A stretch of DNA of 64,000 nt from Pontibacillus litoralis JSM 072002 (GCF_000775615.1 NZ_AVPG01000007.1:55529-119528); one strand, 5' to 3'; shown: positions 44,902 through 54,960, numbered from the stretch's first letter. Notes: generated from the letters alone by a model not told the origin. Translations and numbers: made by a program.

Positions 44902-46224
44902 TTAGTTCGCCATTTCTTTTTTGTTTCCACGTTTAATTATTGCTTCATAATCAATATATTCATATACATCATCTGTTATCACATCGCTAAATTGTTGCAG
45001 TTCCTTTAGAGTTAAATCTTCAATGCATGTACCGTTTTCCTCGCAGTACAACACGATTGCCCCTACTATACCATGGGCACTTCTGAACGGGACGCCTTTT
45101 TTTACGAGGTAGTCGGCAACTTCTGTCGCATTAAGAAAGCCGGCTTTAATGGACTTCTTCATTTCTGCTTCATTTATCTTTAATGTCGTAATCATTCGTG
45201 ACATAAGCTGTAGCGAAGGAGCAACTTCTTCAAGTGCTTGGAACAGTGGTTGTTTCACCTCTTGCATATCTTTGTTGTAGGCTAGAGGTAACCCTTTCAT
45301 AGTCGTTAATGCAGAAACAAGATGACCATACACTTTCCCCGTTTTACCGCGAATCAACTCAGCCGCGTCTGGATTTTTTTTCTGGGGCATAATGCTACTA
45401 CCTGTTGCATAGGCATCATCTATTTGCACAAATGAAAATTCTTGACTACTCCACAATATTAGCTCTTCGCTTAAACGACTTAAGTGCATCATAATAATGG
45501 ATAAATCGGATAGCAGCTCTATTATGTAGTCACGGTCACTAACTCCATCTAAAAAGTTCGCTACTGGTCGAGCAAATTGCAGTTCTTTCGTCGTCTCTTC
45601 TCTATTGATGTCATGCGTTGTTCCTGCTAATGCCCCACATCCGAGTGGGTTTTCATCTAGTAATTCAATCGCATGGTTCAGCCTTTGTTGATCTCGTTTG
45701 AACATTTCCACATAAGCGAATAAATGATAGCCAAATGTTACGACCTGTGCACGTTGCAGATGCGTATAACCTGGCATCATTACTTGTTTATGCTGTGTCG
45801 CTTTTTCTATAAGACTTTCATTTAGTTCACTTAATAAGCCCAAGACCATGTGTGCTTGTTTTTTCGCAAATAATTTCAAGTCTGTTGCCACTTGATCATT
45901 TCTACTACGTGCTGTGTGAAGCTTCTTGCCCGCTTCTCCAATTCTTTCTGTTAACGTAGCTTCGACAAAACTATGAATATCCTCATGCTTTCCTTCAATT
46001 TGTAAGGCACCACATTTCACTTCTTCTAAAATGTTGTGTAATTCATGTACAATTGCTTCTCCTTCTTTTTCAGAAAGGATGTGATTGTTTAGGAGCATGT
46101 GAACGTGCGCAATGCTACCTTGAATATCTTCTTCTACTAAATAATGATCTTCTTCTAAAGAAGTATTAAATAGTTCCATTAATTCATCTTCGTCTTTCGT
46201 AAATCTTCCGCCCCATAATTTCAT
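44902..46224 (-). CDS. argH: Argininosuccinate lyase family protein
   Basis: 440 residues, slightly shorter than B. subtilis ArgH (461). Blocks: MKLWGGRF, DIHSFVEATLTE, HTARSRNDQVATDLKLF, PGYTHLQRAQ and the superfamily signature GSSIMPQKKNPDAAELIRGK. ArgH splits argininosuccinate into arginine and fumarate. Here no argG is linked; the gene instead overlaps an NhaC-type antiporter gene by four bases (ATGA). It may be a second lyase with a different amino-acid conjugate as substrate, or an argH that has moved; both are inference. Confidence 0.85.
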   Translation of the reverse strand: MKLWGGRFTKDEDELMELFNTSLEEDHYLVEEDIQGSIAHVHMLLNNHILSEKEGEAIVHELHNILEEVKCGALQIEGKHEDIHSFVEATLTERIGEAGKKLHTARSRNDQVATDLKLFAKKQAHMVLGLLSELNESLIEKATQHKQVMMPGYTHLQRAQVVTFGYHLFAYVEMFKRDQQRLNHAIELLDENPLGCGALAGTTHDINREETTKELQFARPVANFLDGVSDRDYIIELLSDLSIIMMHLSRLSEELILWSSQEFSFVQIDDAYATGSSIMPQKKNPDAAELIRGKTGKVYGHLVSALTTMKGLPLAYNKDMQEVKQPLFQALEEVAPSLQLMSRMITTLKINEAEMKKSIKAGFLNATEVADYLVKKGVPFRSAHGIVGAIVLYCEENGTCIEDLTLKELQQFSDVITDDVYEYIDYEAIIKRGNKKEMAN

Positions 46225-47744
46225 TGTGTTACGTTCACTCCATTTCGTTTTGTTTGTATGTTAGAAATAATAAAGAAGGTTAGAACCATTAAAGGGATGC
46301 TAAACAAGATTGTATATGCACTTCCTGTTACGCCTGCAATACCAAAGGAAATTAGTGCGATTAAACCGTTGATTAGTGCATAAGGCAATTGTGTTTTGAC
46401 ATGATCCACATGGTCACAACCGGCGCCAGTAGATGCGAGAATAGTAGAATCGGAAATCGGCGAGCAATGATCCCCGAATATACCACCAGATAGAACTGCT
46501 CCAATGCTTACTAGTAGTGGTGCATCAAGCCCATACGACATCGGGATTGCTAGAGGAAGCATAATAGCGAAGGTTCCCCATGAACTTCCTGTTGCGAAAG
46601 ACATCGCGCTAGACGCAGCGAAAATAACCATTGGTACAATCCAAGGGGCTATATTCCCTTCTAACAATTCAATAATATAAGCGGCTGTTCCCATTTCATT
46701 TAATAAGGAACCTAATGCCCAAGCTAAAACTAAAATTAAAATGACATGCATCATTTTCTGCATACCTGAAATGTATATATCAAAAATTCTTCCTATCTTC
46801 CTCACTTTATAAAAGATCATAAGTATAATGAGCGAGACAGAAGCAAATAAATAGCCAGTGCTTAAAGCTACTCGGAAATCACTTCCAGGCACAGGATTGA
46901 AAGGGAAACCTTGTGGCAACAATAACCCAAATAACGTCAGAAACAAAATCCCCAAGGGAAGTAGGATAAGAAGCGGATGACTTTCCTTCGTATCTTCCTG
47001 AGAAACTTCTGGTTTGCGAAGTGGTTTAGAATCTGGCCAAAATAAAGCACCTGTTTCTTCCACGCGTTTATTAGCTTTTGACATGGCTCCGAAATCTACT
47101 TTCGTTAACGCAACTACCGGCACAATGAGTATAGATAAAATGGCGTAAAATTGGAATGGGATCGCATGTACAAACGTTGTAAATTCAGATGTTGCCACCC
47201 CAATGCGGTCAAATTCCTCTTTTATCAGTCCCATAATATAGACGCCCCAGCCAATGAAAGGGATTAAAACAGCAACGGGCGTAGAAGTAGAATCAATAAT
47301 CCATGCCAACTTTTCACGTGATAATTTTACTTTATCAAATATCTTCTCAAAAATAGGTCCAATAATTAAAGGAGTTCCCATATCAGAGAAAAAAATTACA
47401 ATCCCGCCAAACCATGCTGAAAGTTGTGTTTTTCGTTTAGAGTTAAGGTGCTTTGCTGCTTTATTGGCTAAAGCTAATCCCCCTCCAGATTTCTCCACTA
47501 AAGCCACAAATCCTCCAATAAATAATAATAAAACGATCACGGCAGCATTATAGCTATCGGTGAATTGAGGTGTAATATATTCATTTATCGTTCGAGTTGT
47601 TGCTGTAATGGGATTTCCGTTCGACATAATTAAAAGGCCGACAAATACTCCTGTAAATAAAGATACAATGACGTTTTTAAAGATGATAGCCAAAATGATT
47701 GCTATGATTGGTGGTATAAGAGATACAAACCCAATGTGGTCCAA
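46221..47744 (-). CDS. nhaC: NhaC family Na+/H+ antiporter-type transporter
   Basis: 507 residues, about 12 membrane helices, TTG start at 47744 behind AAGGAGG. NhaC motifs: FVALVEKSGGGLALANKA, FFSDMGTPLIIGPIFEKI, ATGSSWGTFAIMLPLAIPM, GGIFGDHCSPISDSTILASTGAGCDH. The family exchanges Na+ for H+; some members carry organic substrates (malate/lactate, lysine). The tight coupling with argH suggests an amino-acid substrate as a possibility. A TPP riboswitch reads away from it on the other strand. Confidence 0.85.
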   Translation of the reverse strand: MDHIGFVSLIPPIIAIILAIIFKNVIVSLFTGVFVGLLIMSNGNPITATTRTINEYITPQFTDSYNAAVIVLLLFIGGFVALVEKSGGGLALANKAAKHLNSKRKTQLSAWFGGIVIFFSDMGTPLIIGPIFEKIFDKVKLSREKLAWIIDSTSTPVAVLIPFIGWGVYIMGLIKEEFDRIGVATSEFTTFVHAIPFQFYAILSILIVPVVALTKVDFGAMSKANKRVEETGALFWPDSKPLRKPEVSQEDTKESHPLLILLPLGILFLTLFGLLLPQGFPFNPVPGSDFRVALSTGYLFASVSLIILMIFYKVRKIGRIFDIYISGMQKMMHVILILVLAWALGSLLNEMGTAAYIIELLEGNIAPWIVPMVIFAASSAMSFATGSSWGTFAIMLPLAIPMSYGLDAPLLVSIGAVLSGGIFGDHCSPISDSTILASTGAGCDHVDHVKTQLPYALINGLIALISFGIAGVTGSAYTILFSIPLMVLTFFIISNIQTKRNGVNVTQ

Positions 47745-47916
47745 ATTACTTCCTCCTTGCTGCTCATACGTGTTAGTGTCAATGATTTAATAGTAGAGTA
47801 GCTTAGGAGAATAGTCAATAAAAAAATAATAAATATACATACTTATTGATAAATATTCATAACTTGAGTATTTACATGAAGTGTGATTAAATGGAATTAA
47901 CAACTTTATATGACAT

Positions 47917-48012
47917 CTTCACTAGGGGAGCCGCTTAATCGGCTGAGAAAAGCAGTACAGCTTTGACTCTTAGTTACCTGATCTAGATCATACTAGCGTA
48001 GGGAAGTGAAGC
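47917..48012 (+). ncRNA. TPP riboswitch (THI element)
   Basis: P1 CTTCACT/AGTGAAG (47918-47924 with 48005-48011). Conserved blocks AGGGGAGCC, GGCTGAGA, TTACCTGATCTAGATCATACTAGCGTAGGGAAGTG are all in order. Followed 38 bases later by a terminator, so thiamin pyrophosphate should turn off the ylmB-tenA transcript. Confidence 0.95.
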
Positions 48013-48049
48013 GAGCTTTTGTATGGACGTACATATGTTTATCTAGCAG

Positions 48050-48078
48050 CCGCTTCTTGGTTAAGGAGCGGTTTTTTT
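48050..48078 (+). terminator. TPP-riboswitch terminator
   Basis: CCGCTTCTT/AAGGAGCGG, 4-base loop, seven T, ending 20 bases before the ylmB ATG. Confidence 0.88.
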
Positions 48079-48098
48079 GTATGGAAAGGGGTGTTTGA

Positions 48099-49373
48099 AT
48101 GAAGGAAATGGAATTGACATCGTTACTTGCAGAAGTCGAAAGTAGAGAGGAAGAATTACTAGATTTAGTGAAAGATCTCGTATCGTTTCCGACGACGAGT
48201 CCTCCTGCTCGTAATGCGAAAGAGGCACAAGATTATGTAACGAATTATTTACACCAATTAGAATTCGAGATTGATAGGTGGAATTTGTATGATAACGATC
48301 CTATTGTCGTAGGAAAAAAGCGTGGAGCTGACCCTTCAAGTAAGCGCTTAATTATTAATGGTCATTTGGACGTTGCCGCTATTGAGGAAGGACAAGTATG
48401 GAAGTTCGATCCGTTCACTTGTGTGGTGACAGATGAGCGGCTATATGGTCGTGGTGTTGCTGATATGAAAGCGGGAATGGCCGGCGCTTTGTTTGCATTA
48501 CGTCTATTACACGAACATGGTATCGAACCAGAAGGAGATGTCATGATTCAATCGGTCGTTGGAGAAGAAGTAGGCGAGGCAGGAACGAAATCGTGCTGTG
48601 ATAAAGGATATGATGCTGATTTAGCTATTGTCGTTGATACGAGCAATTGTGAGATTCAAGGGCAAGGTGGTGTTATAACTGGCTGGATTACAGTGGAAAG
48701 TCCAACTACATTCCATGATGCTACACGCCGCTCGATGATTCATGCAGGTGGTGGCTTGTATGGAGCAAGTGCCATTGAGAAGATGATGCTCCTCCTTCAA
48801 GGATTACAGTCGTTAGAGCGCCATTGGGGCGTTACAAAGCAAAGTGATGGATTCCCGCCTGGCAGTACGACGATTAATCCAGCTGTTATTCGAGGGGGTC
48901 AACATGCTGCTTTTATAGCCGACCGTTGTGAACTATGGATAACGGTGCATTATTATCCAGAAGAACATTATGAAGACGTAGTAAAAGAAATAGAAGAGCA
49001 CCTTCACCACGTAGCGATGGCAGATCCATGGCTGCAAAATCATCCACCGACATTCACTTGGGGGGGGACGTCCATGATTGAGGACGAAGGTGAAATCTTT
49101 CCATCTTTCTCCATAGATCAAGATCATTATGGAGTGCAATTGTTAGCGCAAGCACATGAACAAATGTTTCAAGAGCCTGTTAACTATTCCATGTCACCGA
49201 CTGTTACAGATGGAGGATGGTTAGCCGAAGCAGGTATTCCCACCGTACTATATGGTCCTGGGACATTGGAACAAGCGCATGCAGTGAATGAATCGTTAGA
49301 TCGAGACCAATTTCTTAAATTTACGAAAACAATGGTCTCTTTTCTATATAAATGGTACCAACAAAAAAATTGA
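48099..49373 (+). CDS. ylmB: N-formyl-4-amino-5-aminomethyl-2-methylpyrimidine deformylase (YlmB), M20 family
   Basis: 424 residues, the length of B. subtilis YlmB. M20 metallohydrolase blocks: IINGHLDVA, GRGVADMKAGMAGALFAL, VVGEEVGEAGTKSC and the C-terminal TVTDGGWLAEAGIPTVLYGPG. The general fold is shared with acetylornithine deacetylase; the YlmB call rests on the TPP riboswitch in front and tenA 13 bases behind. It removes the formyl group from the pyrimidine left by thiamin breakdown, giving the TenA substrate. Confidence 0.88.
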   Translation: MKEMELTSLLAEVESREEELLDLVKDLVSFPTTSPPARNAKEAQDYVTNYLHQLEFEIDRWNLYDNDPIVVGKKRGADPSSKRLIINGHLDVAAIEEGQVWKFDPFTCVVTDERLYGRGVADMKAGMAGALFALRLLHEHGIEPEGDVMIQSVVGEEVGEAGTKSCCDKGYDADLAIVVDTSNCEIQGQGGVITGWITVESPTTFHDATRRSMIHAGGGLYGASAIEKMMLLLQGLQSLERHWGVTKQSDGFPPGSTTINPAVIRGGQHAAFIADRCELWITVHYYPEEHYEDVVKEIEEHLHHVAMADPWLQNHPPTFTWGGTSMIEDEGEIFPSFSIDQDHYGVQLLAQAHEQMFQEPVNYSMSPTVTDGGWLAEAGIPTVLYGPGTLEQAHAVNESLDRDQFLKFTKTMVSFLYKWYQQKN

Positions 49374-49386
49374 CTGAGGTGATGAC

Positions 49387-50076
49387 ATGTTTACAGAACA
49401 ATTATTTGAGAAAGTGAAACCAATTTGGAAGTCTTATTTGGAGCATCCTTTTGTGAAAGGAATTGGTGATGGAACGCTAGACGTGGATAAATTTCAATTC
49501 TACATGCAACAAGATTATATTTATTTAATAGAGTATTGCCGCGTGTTTGCGTTAGGAAGTGCAAAGGCGAGCACGCTCGATACGATGAGCCTTTTCTCTG
49601 AACTGCTACATGCTACGTTAAATGGAGAAATGGAGCTACACCGACAATATGCGGAGCGGCTTGGCATTTCTCGAGAAGAGCTAGAGCATACGAAACCTTC
49701 TGCTACAATGTTAGCATACACCAGCTACATGCTGAATAAGGCATATCAAGGATCAGAAGCGGACGTCGTAGCATGTGTATTAGCATGTGCATGGAGCTAT
49801 AATTACATCGGACTCCATTTAAATGAAATCGAAGGAGCAGCTGATCACGAATTTTATGGTGATTGGATTCGTACTTATTCCTCGCCGGAATTCACCGCAT
49901 TGGCGGAGAAATGTAAAGCATTAATCAATGAACTAGCAGAAGGGAAATCGTCCCAAGAAAGACAACAGTTAGAGGATATTGTTCTTTATACGAGTAAATT
50001 TGAATACATGTTCTGGGAAATGGCCTACACGAAAAAGATGTGGGTGACAGAGGAAGAGCATGTGATGAATGTGTAA
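49387..50076 (+). CDS. tenA: Aminopyrimidine aminohydrolase / thiaminase II (TenA)
   Basis: 229 residues. Active-site residues D43 (QQDYIYL), C134 (LACAWSY), Y140 region and E206 (KFEYMFWE) match B. subtilis TenA (D44, C135, E205). It turns 4-amino-5-aminomethyl-2-methylpyrimidine into HMP for thiamin synthesis. With YlmB it forms the thiamin salvage pair described in Bacillus halodurans. Second and last gene under the TPP riboswitch. Confidence 0.95.
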   Translation: MFTEQLFEKVKPIWKSYLEHPFVKGIGDGTLDVDKFQFYMQQDYIYLIEYCRVFALGSAKASTLDTMSLFSELLHATLNGEMELHRQYAERLGISREELEHTKPSATMLAYTSYMLNKAYQGSEADVVACVLACAWSYNYIGLHLNEIEGAADHEFYGDWIRTYSSPEFTALAEKCKALINELAEGKSSQERQQLEDIVLYTSKFEYMFWEMAYTKKMWVTEEEHVMNV

Positions 50077-50086
50077 CATAAGAGAC

Positions 50087-50119
50087 AAGGATGTTCGCCG
50101 TAGAGTGAACATCCTTTTT
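50087..50119 (+). terminator. Terminator after tenA
   Basis: AAGGATGTTC/GAACATCCTT with a 10-base loop and T run. Confidence 0.85.
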
Positions 50120-50182
50120 ACTATAATTGGATTTAAAACTGGTTCATACATGATACAATATTAGGAAAGGAGGGCTAGTTAG

Positions 50183-50959
50183 ATGAATAATTTGATACTA
50201 AAATCCTTACATAAATTAGAACATAACGAAAAAGTAAAGGTGATTTATGCTAGTGAAGTCGGTAGCAGGGCATATGGACTAGCGTCTCTGAAAAGTGATT
50301 ACGATGTACGATTTATATATATTCATCATCCGGAGTGGTATTTGTCCATTGATAACCACCGTGATGTCATCGATAACCGTATACATAAGAATATTGAATT
50401 AAGCGGCTGGGAGCTGACGAAAGCGCTGCGACTGTTTCGGAAATCTAATCCTTCTATGATGGAATGGCTTCATTCTCCAATTATATATGACAAGGATGAA
50501 CGGTTTAGTAACGAGATTAATCATCTAATACCAACGATGTTCGCACCTGTTTCAACATTGTATCATTATATTCAAATGACTAAACGAAATATAAATACGA
50601 TAAGTAAATACGAACATGCAACCCCAAAACAATACGTCCACACGATCAGGCCATTATTAATGTGCATGTGGATAAGACAACATGGTCATTTCCCGCCACT
50701 TCTCATCAATGAATTACTCAACGACGTCCATTTACCAGTTAATGTTCAATTGAATATGGAACGGTTATGCGAACTAAAAAGAAATGGGGAAGAGGCAGTG
50801 ACAGCACAGCCAAGACTGTTGCGTTTTATTCAAGATCAAGTTGTTGAGATGGAATCATATGTGAAAGAACTTGGACCTAAAAATCAAGGACAAACAGAAC
50901 CACTTAATCACTTGTTCCGTCAAACTCTATATCGCCAATGGGAGAGCTTTTTTGAATAA
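50183..50959 (+). CDS. Nucleotidyltransferase-fold protein (YcgL/RlaP type)
   Basis: 258 residues. N-terminal pol-beta-type fold with GSRAYGLASLKSDYDVRFIYIHHPEWY (residues 27-53; the paired Asp are the metal ligands), followed by a helical domain. This is the DNA polymerase beta superfamily group that includes B. subtilis YcgL and the RlaP proteins associated with RNA repair. AAAGGAGGG precedes ATG 50183. Its substrate is unknown and there are no RNA-repair partners next to it. Confidence 0.82.
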   Translation: MNNLILKSLHKLEHNEKVKVIYASEVGSRAYGLASLKSDYDVRFIYIHHPEWYLSIDNHRDVIDNRIHKNIELSGWELTKALRLFRKSNPSMMEWLHSPIIYDKDERFSNEINHLIPTMFAPVSTLYHYIQMTKRNINTISKYEHATPKQYVHTIRPLLMCMWIRQHGHFPPLLINELLNDVHLPVNVQLNMERLCELKRNGEEAVTAQPRLLRFIQDQVVEMESYVKELGPKNQGQTEPLNHLFRQTLYRQWESFFE

Positions 50960-51047
50960 TCTCTTATTTTAAAGCCGATGAGTCGCAAAAATGGGAGCGA
51001 AATCCACATCATTTATGATTATTTTAACGGGAGGGAGCAAGAGTCAA

Positions 51048-51127
51048 ATGAAGGAAAAAGAAACTGCTTCAATGCTAAACAAAGAGCTATACAACGACAG
51101 TTAATCGTCTAATAGCTCTTTGTTTTT
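51048..51127 (+). terminator. Short open frame plus terminator in the 50960-51331 gap
   Basis: ATG 51048, behind GGGAGGGAGC, opens only 18 codons (MKEKETASMLNKELYNDS), which run into the terminator stem AAACAAAGAGCTAT/ATAGCTCTTTGTTT (51077-51125). The strong RBS and very short frame suggest either a leader peptide or the stub of a lost gene. The rest of the gap carries the start-less minus-strand frame described next. Confidence 0.45.
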
Positions 51128-51331
51128 GTGATAGGATTTTCGAAGGGATAAATAGCTAACTCCAAACATGATGAGCCCCGATAATACACTAACACCGACT
51201 ATATCTATAAACTCATCTCTGTTTGAAGGTACCCCTTTAACAAGGATATTAGCGTAAAAAAGAGAAGGAAAAAGCCAAGTGACGACGTTGAAATAATACG
51301 TTTCCCGTTCTCTTTCATAAAAGAGAATGTC
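51101..51331 (-). pseudogene. Start-less open frame for a two-helix membrane protein (gene remnant)
   Basis: Minus-strand frame of 76 codons that begins immediately after, and in frame with, the prpB stop codon and ends at TAA 51101-51103. It reads like a real membrane protein tail (TWLFPSLFYANILVKGVPSN, then IVGVSVLSGLIMFGVSYLSLRKSY with a basic end) but has no ATG, GTG or TTG before the second helix. The 5' part seems lost. Not recognised. Confidence 0.4.
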
Positions 51332-52252
51332 TTATTTACGCTCTTTCCCTAGTTCAGGGAGAATCGTTTTTGCAATAGTCTTATCTAATTTTTCATAATC
51401 GTAGTAGTGTATTGTTTCGTACAGTTGCTCTCGTGTTTGCATATCTTCAAGCATATTGCTTTGTGTTCCTTGCTTTAAAATAGTGGTAAAAATACGTTCA
51501 TAAGCTTTAGCTGCTACTCGTAAGGAGGTGACAGGATAGATGACCATGTTCATCCCGAATGATGCAAATTGTTCAGCTGTATAATAAGGTGTTTTTCCGA
51601 ATTCTGTCATATTGGCTAAAAGCGGACCTTGAATGGCTTCTGAGGCACGTCTAAAGTCTGCTTCACTTGTTAAGGCCTCTGGGAAAATAGCGTCTGCACC
51701 TGCTTGTAAATATTGATTGGCACGAGTGATTGCTTGTTCGATACCTTCTGTTGCTTTCGCATCGGTGCGAGCAACCACGAGTAGGGAAGGAGAGGCGGCT
51801 TTAATTGTTTGGATTTTTTGCATCATTTCTTCTGTGCTAATGAGTTTCTTTCCATTTAAATGACCGCACTTCTTTGGCAGGTGTTGATCCTCGATTTGAA
51901 CAGCTGCAACACCTGCTTCGACCATCTCTTTTGCGGTACGGGCGACGTTGAGCACGCCACCGTAGCCTGTATCAATATCGACGATAAGAGGCAAATCGGA
52001 AGCTTGGATCAATTCACGAGCTTTTGCCGCCATTTCATTTGAGTAAATCATCCCTAAATCTGGAAGTGCGTGACTAGCCGTATAAGCAGCACCAGAGAGA
52101 TAAATTGCTTGAAAGCCAACATCTTTGGCAATTCTGGCGGCCATTCCGTCATGAGTTCCTGGAATTTGTAAAATTGTTTCTTCCTTAATTAAGTTGTGCA
52201 GCTCTTTGGCTCGTTCTACTTGTGTCTTTCTATTCTCTACAATCCATGTCAT
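51332..52252 (-). CDS. prpB: 2-methylisocitrate lyase (PrpB)
   Basis: 306 residues, isocitrate lyase/PEP mutase superfamily. The motif KKCGHLNG carries the catalytic cysteine; DIDTGYGG and VQIEDQ hold the metal-binding acidic residues. It splits 2-methylisocitrate into pyruvate and succinate, the last step of the methylcitrate cycle. RBS AGGAGG, 17 bases after prpD. Third enzyme gene of the operon; equals yqiQ in B. subtilis. Confidence 0.93.
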   Translation of the reverse strand: MTWIVENRKTQVERAKELHNLIKEETILQIPGTHDGMAARIAKDVGFQAIYLSGAAYTASHALPDLGMIYSNEMAAKARELIQASDLPLIVDIDTGYGGVLNVARTAKEMVEAGVAAVQIEDQHLPKKCGHLNGKKLISTEEMMQKIQTIKAASPSLLVVARTDAKATEGIEQAITRANQYLQAGADAIFPEALTSEADFRRASEAIQGPLLANMTEFGKTPYYTAEQFASFGMNMVIYPVTSLRVAAKAYERIFTTILKQGTQSNMLEDMQTREQLYETIHYYDYEKLDKTIAKTILPELGKERK

Positions 52253-52269
52253 TAGTAAAGCCTCCTGTA

Positions 52270-53712
52270 TTAAATCGTGAACATGTCCATAAATTCGTTG
52301 ACTGGTTTCCGCATCAATACATCGTGATCTTCACATAGGTTTAAAATTTGGTTCACTTGACGAAGAGGGAAGCGAGTTTTTAAGTTGCTTTGGAATTTGT
52401 TTAAAAGCAATGGTAGTCCTTCTTCGCGACGACGGCGGTGACCAATTGGGTATTCAATCTTTACTTGCTCAGTGCTCGTGCCATCTGTGAAGTGCACTTG
52501 AACAGCGTTAGCGATGGAGCGTTTATTCGCATCAAGATAGTCGGCACTGTATTGTTTATTTTCCACTGTTTCCATTTTCTCTCGAAGGCGGTCGATTTGT
52601 GGGTGACGAGCGGTAGCATCTTCATAATGATCGGCTGTTAGTTCACCGTAAATAAGGCCAATCGCTGTAATGTATTGTAAGCAATGATCGCGGTCAGCAG
52701 GATTATGAAGTGGTCCCGTTTTATCAATAATGCGAATAGCAGATTCATGAGTTGTAATCGTTACTTTATGGATTTCTTCCAGTCTATCTTTTACTTCATG
52801 ATGTAATTGAATGGCTGCTTCTACGGCTGTTTGAGCGTGGAATTCTGCTGGGTATTTAATTTTGAATAGTATATTTTCCATTACATAGCTATCTAAATCT
52901 TGGGCTAATGTAAGTTCTTGTCCGTTCATTAATACGTCTTGAAATCCCCATCCTGGGGCGGAGAGAGCCGTTTTGTAACCCATTTCACCAAACATGGTCA
53001 TCATGGCAAGTCGCACACCACGGCTCGTCGCATCCCCTGCTGCCCAAGATTTGCGGGAACCAGTATTAGGAGCGTGACGATACGTGCGAAGGCTAGAGTT
53101 ATCGAGCCATGCCTGTGAAACCGCATTGACGACATCCTGCTTATTCCCGCCTAACATAGCAGTAACGACAGCTGTTGTTGCTACTTTAACGAATAGTACG
53201 TGATCGAGTCCTTGGCGATTTAGACTATTTTCTAATGCTAGAATGCCTTGGATTTCATGAGCTTTAACGGTGTATTCTAATACGGTTTCCATTCGAATTG
53301 GCGCTTTGCCTTCTGACAGGCGCTTTTGGCTTATATAATCAGCAACTGCCAAAACGCCACCAAGATTATCAGATGGATGGCCCCATTCAGCTGCAAGCCA
53401 AGTGTCATTGTAGTCGAGCCAGCGGATCATACAGCCAATATTAAAAGCAGCATGCACTGGATCTAATTTGTAAGAGGTACCAGGAACGTGTACACCATTT
53501 GGAACGACTGTGCCTGGTACAATCGGGCCAAGATGTTTTGTGCATTCTGGATACTTTAAGGCGAGGACACCACAACCGATAGTATCCATTAAGACGTAGC
53601 GTGCAGTTTGCCATGCTTCCTCGCTCTTAATTTGACCATTTATAGCATAGTCGGCAATTTGTTCTAACACTTGATCTGTTGAGTGAACTGTCTTTACTTT
53701 TGTATGTGTCAT
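52270..53712 (-). CDS. prpD: 2-methylcitrate dehydratase (PrpD/MmgE)
   Basis: 480 residues from ATG 53712, which has AAAGGTGG upstream; the frame extends to 53733 through that RBS. MmgE/PrpD family blocks: [86 protein letters not shown]. It dehydrates 2-methylcitrate to methyl-aconitate. Second enzyme gene in the same order as mmgD-mmgE-yqiQ of B. subtilis. Confidence 0.94.
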   Translation of the reverse strand: MTHTKVKTVHSTDQVLEQIADYAINGQIKSEEAWQTARYVLMDTIGCGVLALKYPECTKHLGPIVPGTVVPNGVHVPGTSYKLDPVHAAFNIGCMIRWLDYNDTWLAAEWGHPSDNLGGVLAVADYISQKRLSEGKAPIRMETVLEYTVKAHEIQGILALENSLNRQGLDHVLFVKVATTAVVTAMLGGNKQDVVNAVSQAWLDNSSLRTYRHAPNTGSRKSWAAGDATSRGVRLAMMTMFGEMGYKTALSAPGWGFQDVLMNGQELTLAQDLDSYVMENILFKIKYPAEFHAQTAVEAAIQLHHEVKDRLEEIHKVTITTHESAIRIIDKTGPLHNPADRDHCLQYITAIGLIYGELTADHYEDATARHPQIDRLREKMETVENKQYSADYLDANKRSIANAVQVHFTDGTSTEQVKIEYPIGHRRRREEGLPLLLNKFQSNLKTRFPLRQVNQILNLCEDHDVLMRKPVNEFMDMFTI

Positions 53713-53787
53713 TACGTATTTCCACCTTTCCATTTAATATGTACAACTACCGGTGAATTCTATTTGTCACCGGTAGTTATACAGCGT

Positions 53788-54903
53788 TTACGGATGAAGC
53801 CCTCGAGGACCTGTGTAACGTACTCGTGGTCGAAATAGTTTATTGTTTTGTTGTTGTTCAGCTACATGGGCGCTTAATCCTAACGTCCGCGCAGCGAAGA
53901 AGATTGGTGTATATAACGGGATAGGGATACCGAGTAAGTAATAAACCGGAGCAGCATAGTAATCAAGATTAGGGTATAACCCTTTTTCTTCCTTCATGAT
54001 CTGCTCTCCAGCTTCACACATCTCGAATATCTCTGCTTCACCTTTTTCAGTGGCTAATTCACGAAGTGCTTCTTTCATTAAAGCTGCACGTGGATCCATC
54101 TTCTTCATGTACACTCGATGTCCAAACCCCATTACTTTTTCTTTTTGTTGTAGCTTGTTGTACAAAAGGTTACGATAGCCATCGACTGTTTTTCCTTCGA
54201 GTAACATATACATGACTGCTTCATTTGCGCCACCATGTAAGTTACCTTTTAATGATGCAACGGCACCAGTAAGAGCACCGTATATATCTGCATTTGTAGA
54301 AGCAATAACTCGAGCGGTAAAAGTTGAATTCGGCATTTCATGTTCGCTATAAACCATTAACGATTGATCAAAAATTGCCGCTTCTCGTTCATTCGGTACA
54401 TGCCCGGTAATCATATATAAGAAGTTGGTGCTATAAGCTAAGTCTTCTCTTGGTAAAATAGGTTGTTTGTTGTGTAATATGTGGTAGCTGTTCGCGACAA
54501 TATTAGGTATTTTCGCTAGTAGGTGAATGGTTTTCTGACGTGTTTCTACTTCATTGTGGATGTCTAGTTGCTCGTCATAACTTGCTAGTGTCGATATGGA
54601 TGTTCGTAATGCGTCCATTGGATGAGTGGTATGTGGCAATTGCTTTAGAATAGCTAGAATGTCAGAAGGTAAATGATAAGCTTGCACTAATTCTTTTTCT
54701 AATGATACTTGTTCTTGTTCAGTAGGGAGAGAACCTTGTAAGAATAAGTGAATGAGATCGATATACAGGACACTTTGGGCGAGTTCAATCAAATCGTATC
54801 CTTTAATGACGATTTCTTCAGCATCCACATCTAAGTAGGACAAGCAAGTTTCTGCCGCTATCACACCATTTAATCCAGGTTTATACGTTATTTGTTCTTC
54901 CAT
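53788..54903 (-). CDS. prpC: 2-methylcitrate/citrate synthase (PrpC/MmgD)
   Basis: 371 residues. Citrate synthase fold: NSTFTARVIASTNADIYGALTGAVASLKGNLHGGANEAV contains the first catalytic His, GFGHRVY the second, and YYAAPVYYLLGIPIPLYTPIFFAARTLGLSAHVAEQ the C-terminal block. Position before prpD-prpB makes it the propionyl-CoA-using enzyme: propionyl-CoA plus oxaloacetate to 2-methylcitrate. RBS GGAGGGG. Confidence 0.92.
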   Translation of the reverse strand: MEEQITYKPGLNGVIAAETCLSYLDVDAEEIVIKGYDLIELAQSVLYIDLIHLFLQGSLPTEQEQVSLEKELVQAYHLPSDILAILKQLPHTTHPMDALRTSISTLASYDEQLDIHNEVETRQKTIHLLAKIPNIVANSYHILHNKQPILPREDLAYSTNFLYMITGHVPNEREAAIFDQSLMVYSEHEMPNSTFTARVIASTNADIYGALTGAVASLKGNLHGGANEAVMYMLLEGKTVDGYRNLLYNKLQQKEKVMGFGHRVYMKKMDPRAALMKEALRELATEKGEAEIFEMCEAGEQIMKEEKGLYPNLDYYAAPVYYLLGIPIPLYTPIFFAARTLGLSAHVAEQQQNNKLFRPRVRYTGPRGLHP

Positions 54904-54960
54904 AAAGCCCCTCCTTATAAGGAATAGCGGAGCAAGATTGCGCTTACAAATGGAAGTGTA

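Noticed and set aside
51300..51325. Hairpin GTTCTCTTT/AAAGAGAAT after prpB as a terminator
   Set aside because: No T run on the minus strand after the stem; transcription more likely continues to the hairpin near 51077-51127.
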